Of a DNA stretch of 64,000 nucleotides, positions 54,965-64,000 are shown piece after piece. This stretch comes from Ulva prolifera (taxonomy: Eukaryota > Chlorophyta > Ulvophyceae > Ulvales > Ulvaceae), in NCBI GenBank assembly GCA_023078555.1, contig CM041197.1:1832501-1896500 (forward strand), in the 5' to 3' direction. Numbering within the stretch: the first letter of the stretch is position 1; each line of letters opens with the position of its first letter. Position numbers and translations under genes: made by a program. The notes beneath the pieces were generated by a model. That model was not told the DNA's origin. It was given only the letters and a program-made list of their open reading frames with translations, and searched no databases.

Positions 54965-57337
54965 ATCCCGCGCCTGATCGATGCTAATGGGGTCGGCGCC
55001 GTCAGCTGCAGCCGCTGCTTCTACCTGAAGGAAGAGGGCCTTTTCGCACAGGACTCGCGCAACTGGAAGCGCCAATGCTGCGTGTGCCTGGAGATGGACG
55101 CCCCGCGGCAGGAGCAGGACGAGCGAGTGCAGGCAGCATTGCCGCGTCCACCCGCACGTGCACCGGTGATGATCACCGCACGGATGCCAGCTGGCGCGCC
55201 CTGGCCGGGGAAGCTGACCGGCGCGCAATGCGCTGTGTATGTGTGGGACAAGAAGACGGAGGCATACGAGGCTTGCCCGGGGGGTTCGATGACACCTAGC
55301 AACCACCGGCACCCCTCCCGAGTGTGCCCCTATCACCGGAGCTGTGTCATCCACCACACAAATGCGCATGTTACATTTGAGAGAATGTTCTGCAATCGTT
55401 GCGCGCTGTGGAAGAGCCCGGACGCGTGGGTAACACGGGCCGACGGCACGACTGCGCGAAGCATTTGCAATGGTTGCGCTGAAGGCGGCGGTCCTAAGCG
55501 AGCTCCCGTGCAGCAAGTGCAGCATGGCACACAAACGCCCGACGGCTTGACCACTGTGCACCAGATCTTGCCCGACATGTCTGACGGCATGGAGTGGCTG
55601 CTTTTCTATGCCCCCAAGTCGCGTGCCAGTAAGGACACTGCATTCAACATGTGGCCGACTCGGGCGGACGAGTGCCATGTTGCCGGTTGCACCAACAGTG
55701 TCGGGCCCACGAAGTCAAGGGTGTGTTATCCTCACATTGATGATGTGTTGTTCCGACAAAGTCAAGACGGGTGGGATGCGACAGTCGTGTACTATTGTCG
55801 TGGGTGTCAGCGCTGGACGGACGTGAAGCTGTTGGAGGCAGACGGCACGTGCGGGTTGAGATGCGTGTTACGTGGGGATCGAGGGTCGAAGGCTCAGATT
55901 GCGGGAGACAAGGACCTGAGACTCGTCCTCGAGCGTCTCCAGTCTGACCCGGCCCTCGCACTCCTGCCGGCTCGAGATTTCGCACGCGCCCTTGGGCTGC
56001 CCACGTGCGACATGCGGGACAAATCTGAGGTCACACGATGCCATTACATCGATAGTGTGAAGGGCCGTTGCAAGAATAAAATCTCGTTGACGCATGACAG
56101 CTGCATGTGCAGCGCCAAGCAGCACTGCCATGCAGTGGTGCTGAGGGTGTGCGATACAACAGGCGACGCCACAACGTGGTATTGCCCCAAGTGCAAGCGG
56201 GTCTGCTCCATCGAGGGGGTGGGCCTAGTGCGAGGCAGCTATGTATGCGCCCGCTGTTGTGCTGTACATGCGAACCACCAGCAGGCAGCCGAGAAGGCTC
56301 GCATTGCCGAGCGGAAGGATGAGTCCTCGCCCGCAGGGAGCGTTCAGTTGTACAGTGATGAGGAAGATTTCGGCAATGCATGCTGTGTCTCCTCAGACAC
56401 TGGCGCGGAGTCTGAAGCCGTCGATGCTGATCAGCCTCCTTGCGCTGTCGACACGGGTGACAGCGACGATGCACTCATGGGTGACGATTACGGCGCCTAC
56501 ACCGAATCGGACTGTGATGGTGATGGGGTCGCCCTCATCGGAGAATGCATGCCCGTCGCGGCAGTGCAGGGACAGTCGGTGCCAGCCCCCGCACACGGTG
56601 GTGCAAGCTCAAGCCGGGCTGCTCTCGCGCAGACGCCTGCTGATGCTGCAGTATTTGAATGCCTGACGGCTCCGCCGCCCGGTCGCGCGCGTTGCCGCAA
56701 CGCGCCCGCGTGCAAGAAGACACCGCCGCCAGATCGGCTTGTCGACGGACTATGCATCACGTGCTTGTCGAGTTCAAAGGACAGTGGCACAGCTCTGGAC
56801 GCGATCGTGTTGGTGACTGTGCCGGGCACACTGCACCGCAGCGCAGGTGCGATATTGAGCACATGCACTGAACTGTTAATTTGATCAACATTTGAAGGAT
56901 GACCTTGTGTGCACGACTCCTGGTGACTGCACATGAGGACAGGTTTACGCGTGAGTCAGTAGATGAGTGCATTGCGTGCATCCGTGTTGCGACTCAGCTA
57001 TCGTCATTTGTGCATTTAATTGGCCAATGTATTACACCAGTGTGCTGTGAAGGCACGCTTGACCTCGTGAAAGCCGATCTCATGGACGACGCGGCTGATG
57101 GTGTGATTGTCCCGACCAACGCTCTGATGACGGATAAGGCTGCTAGGTACAACCACCGAAAGCGGCAGCGCTACGAAGCGAAGCCACTATCTGAGAAGGA
57201 GAAATTGCGGAAGGCGTACGATGTGAGCATGCGGGCCGCACGCCGCAAGTCCAGCAAGGGCCTCAAAAACCTTGAGGCGGGCCCAGTCGCGAAAGCGATG
57301 CGTGGTCGAACATCATCGAGTCGGCGATGTGAGCATG
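54965..57337 (+). pseudogene. E5 giant gene, exons 13-14: zinc-ribbon region
   Basis: Exons 54965-56846 (1,882 nt) and 57041-57337 (297 nt), the same lengths as in E1 and with only scattered substitutions. All CxxC pairs listed for E1 are kept. Open on its own; part of a gene broken elsewhere. Confidence 0.6.
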
Positions 57338-57647
57338 GTATGAACTCTGGGTCGTTCTGTTGTGTGACTGGAATCGCCCGCACGTGGTGTCCCTCCGCAC
57401 TGCTATGTATTAGAGTGACGTGGCCACCGAATGATCCCCTCCGCCTGGATCTGTGTCACGGTGCAGAAGTGTGATTTTTATTTGGCTGCGGCACAACATG
57501 ATGTGTCCACAAGGGTTGCTTGCGTAGGGTGCGTGCGCACGTATGAACACGGAAAAAATAAAATCTTTGTGTGTCAGCGATCACTGTGAATGCTTGTATA
57601 CCATGCCAATACAGAGGAGTTCCGATGCTGTAGCACGCCTGTCGCAG

Positions 57648-58669
57648 TTGCGTTGCCAGCCGATGTGTCTACAAGGGTGGGGTCGGTTTGTGATGATGCC
57701 GACTATGCCAGTCCTTGCATTGATAGCACCTCGCTGACCGACCACATGCATGCAGCGTCATCAGCAATGCAAGTGATGGGTGGGCTGCACAGTTTAAGCC
57801 TCGCGGACTGGACGAAGCTGGCAGCGGTGGAAGATGTGCTCCCTGACATCTCAGTCGAGGTGCCGATGTGGGTGAGGCAACACAGCAAACAGACGCTGGT
57901 GGTCCAGGAGTTTGTTCCTGTCGGCTTTGACTTCAAGGCACCGCGGCCGTCCAAGACGCGGCCGCCGAAGAAACAAGCACCGGCGCGAGCACGTGCGGGC
58001 GATGTGCAGGCATCCCAGGCTCAGCGGAGTGAGAACTCGGCGAGACTCCACATCGGGCTGTCTCACTGCAAGGCGGAAAAGGAACGCAGCGGCGACAAGG
58101 TGCAGTGCCTCACGTACTCAATGCGCGTGCAGCACCTCTCCATGTCACGCGAAATGACAGCGCCACAACCCCAGATCGGCAAGGTGGACATTCGGTACCT
58201 CCAGTTGGTGAGGGACACAGGCGAGCTGCTCATTGCTCGAGCCTTTGACCCTGATGCCCATGGCTGTTTGCGCGTGACAGTGCACGTGACTACCATGCAG
58301 CTGCTGAAGCAGTTGCAGCAGCTCCCGCGCCCGACGCTGCCGGCGCTGCTGACCCTGTTTGTGTGGGGAATCGCGCACTGCATCAAAGCTGTCCACGAGA
58401 GCTCGACAGACTCAAAAATTGCTGACCTGTCCAAGCTGATGTGGCACCATTCCTATGCGGAGGGCCTGTCGCTCTCATGGAAGCTCGTCCAGGTTGCTGC
58501 GGCCACGACCTGGGTCAACAGCGACGATGATGTCGGCACGGCCCTGTCGGTACTGGCCTGCATTCCCCGTGCAGCGCTCATCGGTTCAGAGCAGTTTGAC
58601 AAGACCTCCTGGGCGACCATCCTCGAGCGGTCACGGACGCGACAAGGGCACAGAGCACCACTTGATGAG
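57648..58669 (+). pseudogene. E5 giant gene, exon 15
   Basis: 1,022 nt as in E1, with a handful of amino-acid differences (for example MKKQAPAR to PKKQAPAR). Open on its own; part of a gene broken elsewhere. Function unknown. Confidence 0.55.
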
Positions 58670-58828
58670 GTGCGCGCTGTTAAAATTCACCATCCTTGAG
58701 CATAAATTGCTGCTCTCTGTGGGTCTGTGTTTGTGCAATGAGCCTGAGAGACAACTCGGCCCGCTTAAGCAAGCCCGGAAAATGTTGTCAGTAGTGTCTG
58801 TCATGAACTATACCTACGCAACATGCAG

Positions 58829-59964
58829 ATTCCATGGCCTGATGGATGTGACCCTGAAGTCATTGTGACATCGGGTTTTACACCTGCTGACCTGACAAGT
58901 CTGAAGGCTGCCGCCAAGACGGACGCGACACGTCAGCAGTTTGCGTTCACCGCTGATGCCCGCGTACGTCCGGTTGGTGATGTCACGCGAGGGCAGGGTA
59001 TCGGATCAAAGCGACGGGCATCAGCAGCCCGTGCAGCAGACAACGCGGGCGCGATCGATCTGACTGGTGACGGAGGCGCCTCTGCGCAGCCGCCAGCGAT
59101 GCGTCGGCGAAGGGATAGCAGCAGGAGTGGCCAGAGGGGCGCTCTAGCACCAGCCCGGCAAACGAAGTCACGGCAAGATCCTAGTTCAGGCGAGCGCAAC
59201 ACGGGAGAGGTCTGCGCAGAAGCGATTGCTATCGTGGGCGATTGCGCGGGGACTGGAGGCCAGAAGCGTGCTAGGAGCCCCGTGCATGGGCACAGCGGCG
59301 CGCGGGCAAGTGATACCCCGAGCTCGCATGGAGGTGCAGGCAGCAGCAGTGGCACCGGCGTTGGTGAAGGCAGCCTGGGACGCAACAGTCATGATGGAGC
59401 CCGAGGCGATATCGGCGGCGCTGCTGGGGGCGGCGGCGGCGGCGGCGACGGCGGCGGCGGTGACCCTGGGGGTGCTGGTGGGAGAGGCAGCGGCGGACCC
59501 AGACGTGGCGCACGCTGGGCCCCTATTGATCACCGTGTGCCCGTCACAGTGCGCAATCCAACGCAGGTGGCCGCATTGCTGCAGTCATGCAAGGACACCA
59601 CGGCACAGCCTTTCAGCTACAAGCTGAGGGTCAGAGACCAGCACATGGGACCTGGAAAGAGTGTCAGAGCCATCACCGGCGCGGTGTGCTCCTTCTTTGA
59701 CCTTTGCCACATGCGCACTGACCCTCACGTCTTGTCCGACTGTAGGGTGTGTGATCTGTGAGTGTCTGTGATGGGCAATGTGCATGAAATGATATTGTCT
59801 CGTGCAGCATCTTTAAAAGAAAACACCGCTGTCGCTGGTGTTTTGCCCTTTGTTATGTGACCCCTACCACGCAATGTACAAGGCTAGTCTTCCGTGCAGG
59901 ATCTGTTGCTGGCAGACAGCCATCAGCCGACCATGCCAACGGAGTCATTGTTGTGGGCATGCCA
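58829..59964 (+). pseudogene. E5 giant gene, exons 16-17, truncated in Walker A
   Basis: Exon 16 (58829-59746, 918 nt) is intact. Exon 17 starts at 59900 with DLLLA, has one base deleted relative to E1 (ggcagacagcc versus ggcaggacagcc), and ends at 59964 in the codons for GMP of the Walker A motif, where E6 begins. The helicase is therefore absent from this copy. Confidence 0.7.
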
Positions 59965-61711
59965 CAACCTTTTTTGGCCACCTCGGCGGGACTGTCGGGC
60001 CCTGTTTTTCGGGCTGGGGGGGGGGGGGGTGGCCACGGCGGCGGCTTTCGGGCCGGGGGGGGGGGGGGGGGGGGGGGGGGTGCTGTGGGGCTGTTTGCAA
60101 AGTGAGAGGCTCTGCTTGCAGGAGGCCATCTCTTGAGGTAAGTATGGAACTCTGGTTGGGCGGAATTGGGAGATACAGCATGCTGGACATTTGGCCTTGA
60201 GGAAGCTAATTCTGGCAACACAACATCAGTGGGAATGCAATTCGGGTGTTTCGGGGTGCGTGTCTGGGAAGGTGCACACATGTGCAGCTCAGCCCAGGGC
60301 ACCGCGAGCAGCAATCATGGGAACTGCACACCGAGCAATCTCCTCGCACCCACCCAATGTCAGGCACTTGCGCTGGCCACAGCCACACAGCCACACACAC
60401 GACCACACCCACCCAGCAACACACTCAAGCCTCCCACCCAACACCCACAAGCACACCCACAAGCCCACCCCCACCCACACCGGTCCGGCACAAAAGCCCA
60501 GAAAAGCACATGCAGCCAAGGCCGCCGAGCACAGAAACAGCGAAACCCCAACAACAATCCCCACCCCGGGGAGGCCCCAGCCTCCTCCAGCACAACCCCT
60601 CTGCGCCCAGCTCCAGCGCACCACCCCGCCCACCTGCGGAAACAGACCCACAACCCCAAAGACCAGCCCAGCCCGCCGCAAATTGCAAACCTACCTGGTC
60701 GCGCCGCAATGGCGGGCCACATGCAGACACACGGGGAAGAACAGCGGCAAGGCACGGCCCGCCAGATCCGCAACCACCACAAGGCGGACGGGCCACGAGC
60801 GCACGCGGCGACGATCCCCATCAGGCAGGCCAGGCGGGCGGGCTGCGCCGCCTCAGGCCAGATGGGCCTGTGAGCGGCGTAGGGTCATCGGGCGGGACCG
60901 CGAGCCCTGTCAAAACTGCCTTCCCCGCATGACGCGCCATCAGCGGGGCAGCGGCGTGCACCTGTTGAGCCACCGTGCGGCACAGCGTTGTGTACAGGTC
61001 CCGCATGGTGTTCTCTGGGCATCCTCCAAGCATGCATGAATTTTGCATGCATGCAAGCCACGGGAACGTATGCTCAGTGATCGCGTGCACCTCAACGTCC
61101 TCAGCGGCATTCAGCGGCATGTGGCAGTACGAATGCCCATGGCAAACTGGACCACAAGGGATGCGGGCGCTTGGGGGTTGCTGGATGTTTGACATGGCAT
61201 GCGGCTGAGGGGTGGCCACGGCAGTGGTCGTCACCGTGACAGCCACGTTGGCCTTCAAGGCGCCACGTACATCAGGCGCACACATACCAGGCGTACTGAC
61301 TATCGGCATTTCGACGAACATGTGTTCGGCAACTGTATATGTTGTCAGCGGTGGGCGCATGCAGCTGCGCAGCGTGTGGCTGGGGGCCGTCTGGAGAGAC
61401 GCACATGCATGTGCAGCCGATCGGGATGGGCACTAGAGCCTGCCGTCTCCCTTGGTCATGGCAGCACATACAACATCTGACAGCATCTTCTTGGGGGGTG
61501 GAATCCGGGATAGGCCACTGCGTGTGTGATGACGCTGTTGCAAACACTTGTGTATCAGTGTGTTCAGCACCCGTGCCAGCTGTGTTCGACCGTGCACTAG
61601 GTGCATCGTGACAGGAGGACCGTCCGGCGACCTGACGCACCGTTGGTAGAACAGGCAGCAGCTCTTTTCAATAATAGTTCGGCTGTGTGGATAGCAGAGG
61701 TGGCTGCGGCA

Positions 61712-62880
61712 ATGACGGCGGGGCAGCGTCTGAAGGCAGGACAGGTGGGTGCGAAGTTGCGCAGCGGATGTGCGTGCAGGCACATGGTGGTAGGGGGTGG
61801 AAGCAGGGCGTGCGAGAGAATCTTGCACTGCCTGCACTGCAGCACTCGACCCACACCGTCATTCCCACGGTACAGTGATGCGACCTGAAATTCACAGGAA
61901 GTCACACCGCGTGCTGGTCATGCAGGAAGGCCTGGTCGGTGGTTCTGTGGCTGGGGTGCACGTGGAGCCCATGGCAGATGTGGATGGGGCAGCACGCATG
62001 GACGCTGGCGTCCGCAGCCGCGGTGCCCGTGTGGCTGGCGGTGGGCTGCGGCATCCGGAGCGGCGTCAGCGACGTCTTCGCGATGCACAGCAGGTTGTGG
62101 CGGCGGTGCGGGTGGGGGCCATGTTTCCCGCGCTGCTGAGATCCGCCCTCCCGGATGTGTGGGTGCGGGTGGGGATATCCAAGGCGGGTGCCGAGGTTTA
62201 CTTTGTGTTTGGGCAGCGTGTACGCGCGCTGACGGGTGCTCGCGTGGGACAGTTTTGGACGTCCATGGCTGCTGCCGCGGTGTGGAGGGTGGATGTTGGG
62301 GTGGGGTGGCAGCAGCCGGCACCTGTGGATGTGTGTGTGTGGGTGCCGCGCCTGATTGGTGCGGCCGGGAGGAGGCAAGGAACCCACCTCGCTGCGCGCG
62401 CCCGAGCTGGCATATGCTTCCAGCATAATGTGTCGCCAGCCGTACGTAGGAAGGATTGATTTGGAACTACGCCTCTCTGTGAGGTGGTCGACAGACCTGC
62501 GAGTCTGCCCTACCGAGTATCTGCGTATGGGATTCCCCACGCAGACTTCACCACCAGTGCATAACAGGGCTTAGTTGCAGTGACTATATGCTATGCCATA
62601 CTTTGTCTATTGTCTCTAGAGACAGATCTGTCGGTGTGTACCAGCATGTCACGGGCCTCTGCAGATCGTTTTCTGTGGTGGGGTAGCACCCCGGCTGATA
62701 CATCGATGTTGGCAACTTTCCTTGCAGCCAAATGTTTGTAACAAGTTGACCCCAACGAGCCGAGCGCTGTTTCGGCACCTGTCCACATTGGTCGCACCAC
62801 AGCCGAACAGCTTCGAATTCCTTGGGAACTGTGTCGTTTCTGCGCGGTCGTGCGCGGTGGGAGTCTGCTCAGGTTGCACT
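61712..62880 (+). pseudogene. S gene of E6, frameshifted
   Basis: Exon 1 is 61712-61744. Exon 2 starts at 61926 and has an inserted base (gagcggcgtcagc) compensated by a lost base (atgcacagcagg) near 62,060-62,090, a 12-bp loss around 62,145, and an uncompensated insertion at about 62,427 (cagcataatgtgtcg). The exon 3 region (from 62,728) is clearly diverged from the other copies. The gene is broken, and it belongs to an older or different subfamily. Confidence 0.6.
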
Positions 62881-63794
62881 GATCTGACCTGTGCTGTTCC
62901 GCACTTGAGACATAATTGCAGCACCTGCGGGCACTGCTACTAGCAGTATACAGTACTTATGAGCAGCATCGTTTCGCATCAATCACGTCCGCTGCAGTGT
63001 TGGTGTCAAGCCTCACCATGGCAGCAGTAAACTACCACTGTATCACCCTCCTGACAGCCCAGAATAAGTAGAAGTGGTAGTGGCTGCACCAAGGTTGCTG
63101 CAATGCAGCACTCATGTGGCATGAACGCCTCATGCACCACGTCACCATCCCAAATCACATGTGCAATAAGGCAACGCTAAAATCGACACGGAACCTGTCA
63201 ACGGGACCAACAAGCAGCCTGGATTTTTTGTGATATCGCAGGTTCCATTGGGCCGAAAGTTTCAGGGCGAGGCGCGCAGATGTGGGGTTGGTCAGCGGCG
63301 GGTGCCATGCATACAGTTGCAGGCTTCGTGGCGAGAGGGCTGCACTGCCTGGACACCGGTACCTGCATGTGGAGACAGGCGACGAAGGATGAATCGGTTG
63401 ACTGATGCAACTCTGGAAAGTCGTGCATTCGTCTCTCAGCAGCTGTGCACGCGGGTTAATACGTGAGCAGTACGGACGTCGTGTACACAGAGTTGCATGT
63501 CAGTTACGATTTGTTCGACCTCTTGTTAGGCGAGCTCTGGCACGCATTGTGACATTTACATGGTAGAATTGAGATGAGCTTCTAGATACGCACGTCTAGG
63601 CTTTGATTTAGAGTCGATATTTGTCATCGCTGGAGCGTGGCAGCCTATTGCTTGAGTCGGAGATAGGTGCGACTGTCAGCTGGCGTGGCTGTGGGCGTAC
63701 GCCTGCAAACTCGCACAGAGGCTCAGTGACCCACGGGCCGGGTCGGCGCACCGAAACCCCGAACACAGATCAGCGACGACGTGGGCAGGCAGCG

Positions 63795-63860
63795 ATGGCG
63801 GCACCAGACAGCCTGACGACGGCTGCTGCGATGGTAGAGCAGCGCATCGAAGTTGTGGCG
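63795..63860 (+). CDS. E6 giant gene, exon 1 (partial gene, runs off window)
   Basis: Same 66-nt first exon as in E1 and E5, starting MAAPDSLTTAAAMVEQRIEVVA with a gtatgt donor. The remaining exons lie beyond 64,000, so whether this copy is intact cannot be judged. Confidence 0.45.
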
Positions 63861-64000
63861 GTATGTCGGACGATCGCGCTGATATGGTGCAAGTGCGTGC
63901 ATACGCATGATCGAACAGGGTGGGATCTGGAAGTGCGAGTGGATCCAGTTCTGTGTGGCTGGAGGTGCCTGTGCAGAAACTGTGCATGCATGCTGCAAGC

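Larger units (their letters stand above)
59965..64000 (+). mobile_element. Element E6: 5' part, continues beyond window
   Basis: Starts caaccttttttggccacctc as E1 does, with one short G-rich unit (poly-G at about 60,017-60,029 and 60,055-60,080), the CA-rich non-coding stretch to about 61,310, a degraded S gene, the spacer, and the first exon of the giant gene (63795-63860, MAAPDSLTTAAAMVEQ). It is of the E1 type at its 5' end, not the R type of E2-E5. Confidence 0.75.

Overview
This is a nuclear window from a GC-rich, intron-rich eukaryote, most likely a green alga (inference). Support: two host genes with many short exons and gtgcgt/gtgagt-type donors, a nuclear tRNA-Pro with a canonical 37/38 intron, a plant/algal-type protein phosphatase 5, long (CA)n and poly-G tracts, and very frequent GCATGC/TGCATGCA palindromes.

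Layout. (1) 1-9,506, host DNA, minus strand: the 5' part of COX15 (heme A synthase), cut by the left edge, then a complete eight-exon PPP5-type phosphatase (TPR plus metallophosphatase, 519 aa). (2) 9,507-13,799: intergenic, with two long foldback hairpins and a weak retroelement-protease-like trace. (3) 13,800-13,893: intron-containing tRNA-Pro(CGG). (4) 13,908-64,000: a head-to-tail array of a large mobile element, all copies on the plus strand, named here E1 to E6. E1 (13.9-34.6 kb) starts 15 bp after the tRNA and is the most complete. E2 (34.6-35.0), E3 (35.0-38.5) and E4 (40.1-42.0) are 5'-end fragments. E5 (42.0-59.96) is long but decayed, and is cut inside its helicase by the start of E6 (59.97 to the right edge). 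A 1.66 kb piece of unrelated DNA lies between E3 and E4.

The element. After a non-coding 5' end it carries a small three-exon gene of unknown function (here S, about 270 aa) and then one very large gene. Nineteen exons can be joined across 18.1-34.6 kb with reading phase kept at every junction, giving about 3,840 aa in E1, truncated at its 3' end. In order it has a long Ala-rich acidic region, a candidate tyrosine-recombinase catalytic domain, a series of Cys/His zinc-ribbon-like units, an uncharacterised globular block, a Gly-rich linker and a P-loop SF1-helicase-like domain. A tyrosine recombinase fused to zinc ribbons and a helicase in a giant, intron-bearing eukaryotic element matches no family I can name, and is the main candidate for something new. 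The recombinase and helicase calls are from motifs read by eye and need profile or structure searches.

E1 and E5 are mosaic. Most of the element is nearly identical between them, but the block holding the recombinase exons (about 21.7-26.5 kb versus 50.0-53.9 kb) has unrelated introns and diverged exons of exactly conserved length. This points to exchange between subfamilies and to past selection on the protein.
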